From Gavia stellata (taxonomy: Eukaryota > Chordata > Aves > Gaviiformes > Gaviidae), in the NCBI RefSeq assembly GCF_030936135.1, contig NC_082611.1, forward strand, positions 14,089,001 through 14,153,000: a stretch of 64,000 bases of DNA, read 5' to 3'. Every line of letters starts with the position of its first letter. Position 1 is the stretch's first letter. Shown here one piece after another: positions 11,401 to 20,400 of the stretch. Position numbers and translations under genes: made by a program. The notes below the pieces were generated by a model. That model saw nothing but the letters and a program-made list of their open reading frames with translations. It was not told where the DNA came from and searched no databases.

Positions 11401-14102
11401 CCATCGCTGCAGGAGCAGTACTTTTCTACAGAACGTTCTACCAGCGACTTCAAGGCCAGTTTCCTTGACAACTTTAATAGACACCTACAAGCTGGAAATC
11501 AGTCAGAGGCGTTTGCCAATTCATTTCCACTACAGCCTTGACTCTTGAAATTATCTAAGTCAGTCAAATCTATTGCTATTCTGAGCTTTCTTGTTGCCAA
11601 TTTTTTAAAACAAAAAAAACCAAACAAAGCTGTTAGGCTCCTCTGGAATAGATGGTAAATCATCACATAAAGATTTTATTAAAATTCATAAAATAATTAC
11701 TGGTAATTTTTACTTTAAACTTAAGTTACACTATTTAAAACCCCTGGCTTCTCACCGTTTGTTTGTATGCAAGAAACATCCCAACTTTTTAACATGATTC
11801 CCAAAGTGCTGTATTGAGATTATAGCTAAACAAACAAATAAATAAATAAATCTGCAAGCAAGTTAACTTGGTTACTCCTTCTCAGAAAGTAATTTAAAAT
11901 TTCTTTTTTACGATAGGCTGTCTACAAATTCTACATTAATAGTTTTCATTTCTGTAGTTAATTTCGTGAGCAGAATCCAGCTAGCCCTCTTCCTAAAGAC
12001 TGAGTAGGAAGTGATTCTGCTTCTAACTGGAATAAAATATGTAATGATTAATATCAACCATTCAAAGGAGGATTCAGACATTACAAAGATATGAATACGC
12101 TTTAAATACAGCTCCATCAGTCTAAACATACATTACCTGGTTGTCCAGCTGCATTCAATCGTACCATGAGATGTCTTTTGTTTGGACAGCGTAAGTGAAC
12201 ATCAGAAAGTACAGTGTCACTTTTAAATGTGGGGTTATCCATCTCCTTCTCTGTTACATCTACCATGATGTGCTGGTGAGGGGAACATATACAGTACCCA
12301 AATAGTCCCCTATGAAGTGCTGTCACAAAGTGATATGATACTCTTCTATTAACAGGCATCAAGTAACAGTTTTGCTCAGCAAGATAACCTCATGACATAG
12401 TTTCTGAGAAGACCTGAGGCAAGATGTGACCATGCAAGCTCCACCATGCTCCAACAAGACAGCAAGTTGCGCATCAGGATGTTCAGCCTAAAACCAAACA
12501 CAGACAGCTCTGGGTGACATCCTGACACTGTTTGAACACGGCTCCAGCAATATTTTGGAAGATAAAAAACAGATTACACTGTCCAATAAAATTGCAATGC
12601 TCCAATGCTCTCTTTTACAATGCTCCAAAGAATCATCAAATACATAATTGCTAGTAGCTCATTGGCAGACATCGCATATCTTAGGAAGAGCTACTAATTA
12701 GCTTGTGTTAAAAACAACTGACCCTGAAAAAAACAGATGTTATCATAAATGCACAGACTTACAATGCTAAGTCAGTCTTCAAAGGAACATAAAGCCCTGT
12801 GTGCACAACTTCATCATTTTAAGGGATCTTGTTCTTCATAGGAATCTGAATTTTCTCAGAAATGGACACAATTACTGAATGTATGATCATAGGTTAGTCC
12901 CCCAAATTTTGTAGAAGGACTATCAGCCCTTCCTGGAGAAAATTCAGCTCCTTTTACATGCCTCCACTAATTGGGCAGTTAACGTCTCCCGTCTTTGGCG
13001 CTCTGTATTCTTCCCCAGAAAAAAAAATGAACACCTGAAATCATCCTCATTACCTAATGTCCAAGGCTGTGTTGTGTCTCTGTCCTAGGGCACAAAAAAA
13101 TTAATTACTTCTTATGAACAGAAAAATGAAGAGGACATTTATATCCCTATGCTCTACAAAACTTGACATTTTGTGAAGGGTCTGTGAAACACTGATGAAC
13201 CACAGATCTGAAAACAAAATTTTTGTCTTTAAAAACTAAGATGACAAGCTTAGATCACACACACACAAAAATCACCAAGCATTATACGAATGATTTAGTT
13301 AACGAAGACACACAGGTGTCACCAGCTATAAGCACCCCTAATACCCCTTATGTAAAAACTGTTGATGCCATTTCCTGTGGTGCCATTAACATCTTGGAAG
13401 ATTAAGCTAAATTTTCTATTATCTGCTCGTGCTTGAGCAAGGTCATAAATATATAGGCTTAAAATACTTCAAGTTATACAGGCAGCCTTCATAACTTTTG
13501 CTATGAAGTTCTATTAACTTCTGCAAACCCTCATCCAGCCTCCAAACCTGCCCTCTGCCAGCAGAAACCTGTGCACAACCCACACCCAAACTTGAGGCAA
13601 AGCACCAAAACGCGGTTTCTCCACCACCTGCGGAAGAGACAAGCCAACGCTGCGCTACCAGGGAAACGCTGGGCGCCCTGTCGTGGTCAGGACACAGCCG
13701 AAGCCTCGAGTTTCGGCCTGCCCGGCGTAGCGCCCGCAGCCAAAGCCTGCTCTTCCCGGGGAGCCACCGCCTCCTGCTCGGGTAGCGCCAGCGCAGCCCG
13801 CAGGCAGGCCCCCAGCCGCGCCAACACCGGCTGGTTTCCAAACGAAGCCGCCCCCCTCCTCCTCCTCCTCCTCCTCCTCCTCCTCCTTCCCGGGGCCGGC
13901 CGGCCGCAGACCCTTAGGCCCCCCCAGACCGGGAGGGCTGGAGCCGCGGGGCGGGAGGAGCGGCTCCGCAGGGAAGGGGTGGCTGCGGGGAGCGGGAAGC
14001 ACGCGGGCACGAAGACGGCAAGCCGAGCGCGTCCCCCCGGCGGAGCGACCCCGCCTCTCCCACGGCCCCCACCTGCCGCCACAGGGCGCCTCCCGCCGCC
14101 AT
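2410..14102 (-). CDS. METTL22: METTL22, lysine methyltransferase, complete coding gene (11 exons)
   Basis: Class I SAM-dependent protein methyltransferase; the human enzyme trimethylates a lysine of the DNA-repair/RNA protein KIN (Kin17) and is partly nuclear. Eleven coding exons join in phase: 14073-14102, 12137-12272, 9205-9555, 8784-8824, 8554-8698, 7999-8070, 7338-7391, 6027-6107, 4927-5029, 3949-4117 and 2410-2445. They total 1218 nt, or 405 aa plus stop, against about 404 aa in human. All introns are GT-AG. The N-terminal half (about 1-175) holds the conserved SDTVLSDVHL segment and an acidic DGDLEVVRRPRSASD segment. The Rossmann domain starts at about residue 187 with VWRAAFLLADYILF. 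SAM motif I is ELGGGTG (212-218), the acidic residue after motif I is D235 in CTDVG, and the family DVFY motif is at 303-306. The C-terminus ends ELWKIVAEQLT, close to human. An alternative start is the exon 2 ATG at 12266 (393 aa), which aligns with the human start. The gene lies head-to-head with TMEM114, as in human. Confidence 0.95.
3949..4117 (-). CDS. METTL22: METTL22 coding exon 10 (residues 338-394)
   Basis: Acceptor TCTTGCCAG, donor GTTG|GTAAGT, 169 nt, ending in phase 0. It encodes LNFTLRHMDVTCEAYSHFR, then a linker, then LVYERIEQL. Human has LNFTLRHLDVTCEAYDHFR and LVYERLQQL. Confidence 0.95.
4627..4745. repeat. Duplicated block, copy A (METTL22 intron 9)
   Basis: About 115 bp that reappears at 5640-5746 in the same orientation. 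Shared landmarks in order are ATTA-AGAAT, AGTCTA, TTATTTGCAC, AGGTTATCTGATGC, AAAGGTA-GACAA, ACTCTT, and GAAGTCAAATT/GAAAGTCAAATT. Identity looks high over the core but with indels. It may be a local duplication or two copies of an old interspersed repeat. Confidence 0.7.
4927..5029 (-). CDS. METTL22: METTL22 coding exon 9 (residues 304-338)
   Basis: Acceptor TTTTGTAG, donor AGAG|GTAAGT, 103 nt, entering in phase 1 and leaving in phase 2. It encodes VFYDDDLTDALFRTLYRI and LRNSCTVYLALEKR, matching human VFYDDDLTDAVFKTLSRLAHRL and CTAILSVEKR. A duplicated intronic block lies on either side of this exon (about 4627-4745 and 5640-5746). Confidence 0.95.
5640..5746. repeat. Duplicated block, copy B (METTL22 intron 8)
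   Basis: Direct counterpart of 4627-4745, about 1 kb away on the other side of exon 9. The exon itself is not duplicated. Flanking similarity fades quickly on both sides. Confidence 0.7.
6027..6107 (-). CDS. METTL22: METTL22 coding exon 8 (residues 277-303)
   Basis: Acceptor TTTGTTACAG, donor GATG|GTAGGA, 81 nt. It encodes DPEAPYSWSEEEIADLHDH and then TVIMAAD. This aligns with human VPFSWSQEEISDLYDHTTILFAAE. D303 starts the DVFY motif that is completed in exon 9. Confidence 0.95.
7338..7391 (-). CDS. METTL22: METTL22 coding exon 7 (residues 259-276)
   Basis: Acceptor CACCCACAG, donor ACTG|GTAGGT, 54 nt. It encodes GEVKVKEMDWLKDEFCT, matching human VRVKELDWLKDDLCT. The MDW motif is the conserved residue pair lining the adenine pocket in METTL21-type enzymes. 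Confidence 0.94.
7999..8070 (-). CDS. METTL22: METTL22 coding exon 6 (residues 235-258)
   Basis: Acceptor TTTTTTCCAG, donor GGAA|GTAAGT, 72 nt. It encodes DVGEDLLAMCEQNVALNKHL, which matches human DVGADLLSMCQRNIALNSHL. D235 at the splice junction is the acidic residue that in this fold binds the SAM ribose. Confidence 0.95.
8554..8698 (-). CDS. METTL22: METTL22 coding exon 5 (residues 187-234), SAM-binding motif I
   Basis: Acceptor TTATCCACAG, donor ACAG|GTAAAG, 145 nt. It encodes VWRAAFLLADYILF, then SVLELGGGTGMTS with the glycine-rich SAM motif I (E212 to G218), then AKTVYCT leading into D235. The motif is intact, so an active enzyme is expected. Confidence 0.96.
8784..8824 (-). CDS. METTL22: METTL22 coding exon 4 (residues 173-186, microexon-like, 41 nt)
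   Basis: Acceptor TTTTCACAG, donor ACAA|GTATGT. It encodes EHTMATPLEDVGKQ, identical to the human segment as I remember it. It is separated from exon 5 by only 85 nt. This is the lead-in to the Rossmann fold; members of this family use the residues before VW to close over the SAM pocket. Confidence 0.95.
9205..9555 (-). CDS. METTL22: METTL22 coding exon 3 (residues 56-172), the largest exon
   Basis: Acceptor TTCTGACAG, donor ATAG|GTAATC, 351 nt, phase 1 to phase 1. It begins VFLSYFKLLW, matching human VFLSQFKLLW. A poorly conserved, highly charged stretch follows (about 74-116), rich in E, R, K and D. The conserved DDDGDLEVVRRPRSASD segment comes next, then LLRDRVYPVIL, and an acidic run before SDVVKI. 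The charged segment is probably disordered. Confidence 0.95.
9556..12136 (-). other. METTL22: METTL22 intron 2
   Basis: 2.6 kb, the largest METTL22 intron. It is AT-rich, with simple sequence near 11826 (AAAT-type) and a perfect CRE octamer at 10253-10260. I see no additional exon. Confidence 0.8.
10253..10260. promoter_or_regulatory. Perfect CRE palindrome TGACGTCA
   Basis: A full palindromic cAMP-response element octamer within METTL22 intron 2. Because it contains CpG it is rarer than chance in AT-rich intronic DNA, but there is no other evidence that it is used. Confidence 0.3.
12137..12272 (-). CDS. METTL22: METTL22 coding exon 2 (residues 11-55)
   Basis: Acceptor CTCACCAG, donor CCAG|GTAATG, 136 nt, leaving phase 1. 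It encodes the strongly conserved N-terminal block with FKSDTVLSDVHL and KRHLMVRLNAAGQP, closely matching human METTL22. It contains an in-frame ATG (12264-12266, context cacatcATGG) followed by MVDVTEKEMDNPTF, which aligns with the human N-terminus. Confidence 0.95.
12273..14072 (-). other. METTL22: METTL22 intron 1
   Basis: 1.8 kb. The part nearest exon 1 is still CpG island and includes a (CCT)n microsatellite; the rest is AT-leaning. A short CA tract occurs near 13258. I see no exon. The long open frames over 13443-14530 on both strands are a by-product of GC-rich sequence lacking stop codons. Confidence 0.8.
13855..13887. repeat. (CCT)n microsatellite
   Basis: About eleven CCT units in the METTL22 CpG island, within intron 1. 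On the METTL22 sense strand it is a purine (AGG) tract. Confidence 0.95.
14073..14102 (-). CDS. METTL22: METTL22 coding exon 1 (residues 1-10, MAAGGALWRQ)
   Basis: An ATG with G at -3 and G at +4 opens ten codons ending in CAG, followed by a donor (CAG|GTGGGG). Phase 0 joins exactly to exon 2 (Q-H-I-M-V). The exon sits inside the CpG island. In human the exon 2 ATG appears to be the used start, so these ten codons may be a bird extension or may be 5' UTR that happens to be open. The 5' UTR must extend to higher coordinates; no TSS can be fixed from sequence. Confidence 0.6.
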
Positions 14103-14104
14103 TT
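14095..14104 (-). promoter_or_regulatory. Candidate YY1 site overlapping the METTL22 exon 1 ATG
   Basis: AAATGGCGGC on the minus strand is close to the YY1 consensus AARATGGCGGC, and its ATG is the exon 1 start codon. YY1 sites often sit just downstream of the TSS over the first ATG. Together with the ETS site this places the TSS shortly upstream of 14102 (inference). Confidence 0.5.
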
Positions 14105-14118
14105 CGGAGGCGACGGCT

Positions 14119-14126
14119 CCTTCCGG
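14119..14126 (-). promoter_or_regulatory. Candidate ETS/GABP site upstream of the METTL22 start
   Basis: CCGGAAGG on the minus strand, 17 bp upstream of the exon 1 ATG, in the CpG island. ETS sites at this position are typical of housekeeping promoters. This is a motif match only. Confidence 0.45.
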
Positions 14127-14212
14127 CGCCCAGTTGACGCCGCGCGCGCGCCCTGCTCCCCGGCAGCCCCCGCGGCGCCCGGGCTGAGGCAGCGCGGCTG
14201 GTGCGGCCCGCA

Positions 14213-14262
14213 GGGACGGCAGCCCGCGCTGGGGACGGCAGCCCGCGCTGGGGACGGGCAGC
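14213..14262. repeat. 19-bp tandem repeat, about 2.6 copies
   Basis: The unit GGGACGGCAGCCCGCGCTG occurs twice exactly (14213-14231 and 14232-14250), with a partial third copy carrying an extra G. It lies about 110 bp upstream of the METTL22 exon 1 ATG, so it may fall in the promoter or 5' UTR. Confidence 0.9.
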
Positions 14263-14489
14263 GTTCCGTGCGCCGGGATCGCGCTGCTCGCCCTGGCAGC
14301 CGCCGCAGGCCGCTGGGCTGGGGAGCTCCCCCTGCTGAAGCCACCACAAGGCCCGGGCTACGCATGCTTGCGGCTGTCCCTGCCCTGCTCACTGCTGTGA
14401 GCCGCTGCTCACTTGCTCGTTTCCCGGGGCAGAGCGTGACCGACGACCGTCCCCTTACGCTGGAAATGGTGCCGTGGGGTTTCCCCCAG

Positions 14490-17400
14490 CGTTCTTGCGC
14501 GTTCTTCTTTATGTAAGAATTACCCAGCACTAAACCCTAGGTAAAAATCCATCTGGGGAGTCAGTAAAAGGGAGCAGCAGCATTTCAGTTTAGTCCTGCC
14601 ACTAAAGCATCCGCAGGAGTTGCCCAGAGTTTGAACCCACGTTTCCTACCCCCACTCTTCTATTACTTGGTTTCAGTGTTACTTACCCTGTCTCAGCTCG
14701 TGTGTAATTCCATTCAAAACCTCCAAACAGCTTCAAAAGAAAAAATGGAAAAAACTATATGGAGGCAACTAGGCGTTTCTTCCTTAGCCCAAATAATGTC
14801 AGAACTCTACTACCACCCTAAGATCAGATGAAGCAATAGCAGTATCTGCTCACTTATTTGGGGGATAGGGGTTTTTGCTGCTTAATTCTGCAGAGTTTTT
14901 AACTAGGTATCATGAACCAGGTAAAATAAACAGAAGACTGAGTTAGGTCTTGAGCAGCAACACCATACCAGAGTGCTTTGGGAAACTTTAATAATAGAAA
15001 TTTCTCTAACTTGCAGAGAGAGGCAACAGCTGACTAGCAGATTTTAGTATCTACACTTTGGATGTCAGTGCCTTAGCTCGTCATTGCACAGCTGAGCTAA
15101 TCTCCAGCCGAGAGCTGGCTGCTGATCTGGAGCCAAATGCGGGGCTGTGTAGCCCTGCCGTGCTGTCAGGAGGCCGCAGGTGGTGTGTGGGCACAGTACA
15201 CCACAGCAGCTGGACGCACTGCGGCTGACCACAGCTCTGCAATCCAGTCTCTGGGCAAAATCATAGACATAGATATGCTCCAAATGCCCACCTGTATTCT
15301 AGTTAAGTTCCTCTGCAAGTCTGCAAGGGCTATTGAAGTTGTTCTATCTTTCAGCGGGAGGATCTGGCTCAAAAGTGGGCATTTACGTATTAATTACTTG
15401 TTATATCATACTAATGTCAATTACCACAGATGATCCTTGTATTTTTCTTGAGTGGATGCTTGTGGGAAGGAAGAATTAAAGAATTAATGCTGGAAAAAAA
15501 CCTTGGAGTATAATGCATAGTCTGTATTTATTTCTAGATGTCTGTTTCTCGTCATCTGCATCCTTCTATAAAGGCTAAGAATTATTAAGTGAATGAAGTA
15601 ATCTTTCCCTATTTTTACGGTCTAGAGTGTTGAGTGGTAACAAAATGGAAAACACAGCGAGCCATTCAGATCTCTCATTGGAGTTTCTGTGGGGAATGCT
15701 ATTGGATGAACATCTGACAAAAATGCTTTGGAGATTTGTTTTCCTTTCATCTGGCTCCTGTGAAAGAGCAGAATACTATTTTACTTATTGTGGTGATACA
15801 CTGCCACATAAATTATTACTGCAGTCTCTCTCTGCTGACATATTACCCACTGCTATGAAGTGCTAACAATATGCAGACAAAGCAGATTATATTTGTCACA
15901 AAATATTACCAGTTTGCAACAAGAGACACTTACTGGTATGCAGACTAAGTATTACTAGAGAAGTAGCTAAAAAGCTAGGTGTTTCACTACACTACACAGG
16001 ATCTTTTAAACACAAAGGTACATTATATGAGACATGGAGGTGCCATCATTTCTTTTCTAAAAAATGCAGCGGTCTTGTTTCACATATATATAATCATTAG
16101 GCAAAGCAGGAATAGCTTGTGGCTGCAGAAGGTCTTAAAGGAGTCAGTGTGGCTGCAGACATTATAATGTGGGTGATAATTATAGTTCTTTAGGGACAAT
16201 CGAGCTCTGGAGATGCAGTTTCTGTACTACACACAAGAGGGCTTTGGCAGCAAATTCCTGAGATCTACCTCTTTTTTAAAGACTTCAGGATGCACCTCAG
16301 TTACATTTCCTATCTTCCTCACAGCCATGTGAGCTAGGAATTTGCTTAAAGAAAGCAACCCAAGAGTATCCCTTAGTCACATCACACCAGGAATTAGGGG
16401 ACTTAAAAGAAATGACTGCTTCCCACATGATTTTCGCCCAATTCTTTCATGGCCCAGAGGATATTGCTAGGACAATTCCTTACAGAATGCCTTCTAAAAT
16501 GCCAGCACTGCTGGAGGATGCTCAGAGAAGAAAACTATACAGACAACCCTGAAAAATATGTATCACAGGGAAGATCTAATTCCTTAGGAATAGATAAGAG
16601 AACAGAGCTGATTCTAAGCAGACAGGAATAACCAGGTGAATTAATACACCACCACATATTTCATCTTGTTCTGTGCAGTAGTGTATCCCTGATAGCTCAC
16701 GATATTTTTCCAGTACATATTGTACTGTCTCTTTGCTTGTCTTCTTTTCTTTCATTATATGTCTACCAGAAAGAAGCACGTTGTGTGCTTTCATTAGGTC
16801 AGTAAAAACAAAAAATAAACAAAAAACAAACTGAAGGCTGTCAGGAAGAAAAAAATGTATCCGCTCTCATCATTTCAAGCCTACTGTACTGGGGCTGCTG
16901 AAAGGAGCTATGCTGAACTAGTTTTCACTTCATCTTGTTTACTGGTATGCTGCTATGCAAAGTACTTGAGACAAGTTCCTTAAGCCATCAAGCAGCATGG
17001 AGAAATGTCAGGCAACACAGAGAATAAAAGACTGTTGGTCTAGATGATACATCGGTGAATAATTTTGCTGTGCTCTCCAAGCACGTATGGCACCTCAGTG
17101 TTGGTCACCAGGTTGAAAATGCCTAAATAACTGCTTGAAGTTGAAAAGTGCATGAGAGGAATAACTGAAAAATAATTAAAAAGAGCAACTGCAGCTGTCA
17201 GCTTTTTTGTCTCCACATTTCCTGAATATCCATTTCTCCTTCCCAGGGGAAGTTAAGAATCATACTGCCTCACCAGCAAGAAAACTGAATTACAAAGCAC
17301 TAACATTAGCAGCACAGAGCTAAAATCCACAGTGATTTCTTTTTCATTAACTATTTTGTGGTTGTTTATCAGATACATTCACACTCATTGACTATAGCAT

Positions 17401-20400
17401 TTTTCTCCATGCGCTTATTCAGGACAATAATTTGCATACCTTTGACATCACCCCATCATGACTTCTCACGTCCAACACAAGCTGATTTGCACAGAAATTT
17501 TTCTGAGAGGCATGTATGTAATGTCTCAGGTGATTCTTAAAACAGTATCAACCCAGTGACTATGATTGCAAACACCAAAATATCTCTTTAGTTGGGAGCA
17601 AAGGAGCAAAATTAAGGTAAATGAAAAGCCCTCCTTCACTCCCAAGCACATCAAATCCACAAAATACAAAAGCCACTCTGATTCTTAGGCAGCAATCAGG
17701 GATCATCAATTGTCTTTTAAATCAGTATCTCTACACTAGATTACAGTGCTGAAAAGTATTTTATATTTACGGGCTCCATGCCAAATGCTCTCTTAAAATT
17801 TTAGCAAAGACTTTGACATTGATCAATGCTCCAGAAAAAGAAAGTTCTATCCATCCATTCTGCTCAGCACTACTTTTAATTACTTTTTCAAGCATGTCAG
17901 CCTAACAAAGCAGTGAATCAGCCTCAGGTATTTCTCAGCCTTAAAAGTGTAGTGTATGAAAAAGAGGAAGGTAAAGACTTTAATTTACCACACATTCCAG
18001 ACAGCTTTACAGAGGTTTAACTGCTTGTTTTAAATGATGAATTGGGCCAATTTCATCCATTGACTGAGTCCCAAGAAGTCTATGCTAGAGGTAAACTGGG
18101 CCTATTCAAGACAAAGTAATAATTAGATAATACAGCAGTTTATTACAGGCTGTTCGCGTCACCATCAGGGGTCATTTAATCTCAATTTAGAGTCTCATTA
18201 GACCTGCTCCTCTCTGCCATCCTGTACTTCTCACCTCCCTCTCATTGTGTCTCCTCTATATTTGCTTGCACGTACCATGGCAGACATCCTCTTTTGAGCT
18301 TGCTGGGCTAGCCAGAAAATGCTACTGTTCCTGTTGCTTAATACAATCCACCATCTTGTCTACTGGTATTAAGACTAAAAGTGTCCCACAATCCCCTTGA
18401 AGCAAAGTCATACAGACAAGGTTACCTTTATCATCTGCTTCAAGTGGGCAGTATTTCATTTACTCTATAACAAATCATAACTGTGCAATAGAAGTGAGAC
18501 ACTTTTATTAAACTAAGCACTTCAGCATCACCATTGACCTTGATACTATGACAAGTTTTTGTATTTCATCAACCTCATTCATTTCTTCCCTGATCTGTTT
18601 TAGAGGCAGGCTGTTAATATAACCTTGGTTCACAGTTTGGGGATTCAGATCAGGCTATTCTCTAAGACCCCTGTAACTCTCATCCATATACTGAGCACTT
18701 GGGGCCTTATTATCTTAAAAAAATGCCTGGATAATTAATGTCTGGGTAACGCCCAAGAAGGAAGGTTTCAGTGTTGCTACATGTCTGTCTGGTTTTCCCC
18801 ACTACACATGCACCACTAGATCCTGTGGAAGAAGTAGGATACTGCAGCCTTTCAGAGACCAAACGGACGTGCTCAGCTGGGAATTACAGAGGTTGGACAA
18901 ATGGCAACTGAAAGACACACGTAGGGAAATTCCTGCCTGGGTATGGATGGAGAACAGAGCCTGACTGGGTGTCAGAGCTGATGGGGAGACGCACTTAGGG
19001 ACCTAGAAAAGGCTGTGCAAAGTGTTGCGATGCAGGAGGCCACTTCAAGACTGCATGGCAAGGCAAAAGGAGAAGGCCCACCCTGTGAAAGTCTCACTGG
19101 GCAAGATGGAAAATAAAAGTCACATATTTTAACGTGACTTCTTTATTTTAAAAGCTGCTTTGCTCCTTTTTTTTTTTCTTGATAAGTCTTAGAGACCAAA
19201 GCTAATGCATCCTGCAAGACAGGGTGCTGAGACACTAAGGGGCAATTTCTCTCAAGCTCTTTTTTTCCACGTACTTCTTCAGTAGTCAAAAATATTTCTG
19301 TTCTGGGTGGATGGGTTCCTCCCTGTTTTTCCTGCACTGCCTTTGTATTGTGTCCTCTTTTCCAAACAGTATTTGTCACTGTCAGGCCTGTCACTTCCAG
19401 TGTTTGTGCTTATCAGCATCTGTCCTACCTGCTCAATACACTCTTATTAGCTATACATCTTCTTCTGCTTGATACGGTACATAAATACTTGCTTGACCAA
19501 GTAACACAAACTTCCTTTTTTACTTTGTGTTTCCTACAGCAATTTCCACTAAATCAAATTATGCTTCTCAAGAGTTTTATGCAGTTCTTTCTATGTAGGC
19601 ATGTCAGAATTCAAACTAGTGCTCCGTAAATCAATTTCCAGAGTGCACAACTCTGAAGAGAAGAGAAATGAGACCAGCTGTTGCTTTTTACTTTCAATAC
19701 TAATTTCTTTTTTGTCTGGCATCTTTCTTGTGTATTTGAGGGATGTGAGGCTGAGGCAACTTTTTGGGTTATATATTTGAGCTGGGCTGCCCCACGGTGA
19801 AACACGGTGCCATTATTGCTGGGGATTGCCATGTGGATGACCTGGAGGCCTTATTACTAACTGAGAAAAGTGACACGTAAAAACACATTGATCTTTGGGT
19901 GTTTTACAGGGATGGAGATCAAACTCAGAAGAAAATGTTAGGAAATCTTATATTCAATACAACAACAACATCATTTTCAAATGTCATTAGGTAGGATTAG
20001 AAGTAGAGTGCCTAAACCAGGAGTTTTTCTTTGACAACACTTTGTATGGTCAGAGCACTGGATTAACTGTCTTGCATACTTTACAGCTACCAGCTTCCTA
20101 TTCAAAGAAAAGCTAGATTAAAAAATAGAATTTTGTTTTGGCTCTAGACAGGAACTTTCAAAAGGATGAGATGTGACTAATCTCCTTATTGAGTGTTTTG
20201 TACTGCCTTTCAAGCAGAAAAGTATTTGGAAAATCTTAACTACAAAGCTTGTCTGAAGCAGCCTCTTGAGATTCTTCTTCAGTCCAGTTTTTGTTCATGG
20301 TGTCACCAAGCAGAAGCATGGATAATCAAAGCTTTCCCACACTCTATATTCTCACATAGTGGAAATAAGAAATGTGATGAAATACAGAAACACACAAATA

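Larger units (their letters stand above)
13600..14480. promoter_or_regulatory. CpG island, METTL22 promoter
   Basis: GC and CpG density rise sharply here compared with the AT-leaning DNA on both sides. METTL22 exon 1 lies inside. There is no obvious TATA box, as expected for a broadly expressed CpG-island gene. The island also contains a (CCT)n tract and a 19-bp tandem repeat. I see no plus-strand gene starting from it, although bidirectional transcription is possible. Confidence 0.85.

Noticed and set aside
13443..14530. Several long overlapping open frames on both strands near the METTL22 promoter
   Set aside because: They coincide with the CpG island and the (CCT)n tract; GC-rich sequence lacks stop codons. 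Only the 30 coding nt of exon 1 are supported by splicing and homology.
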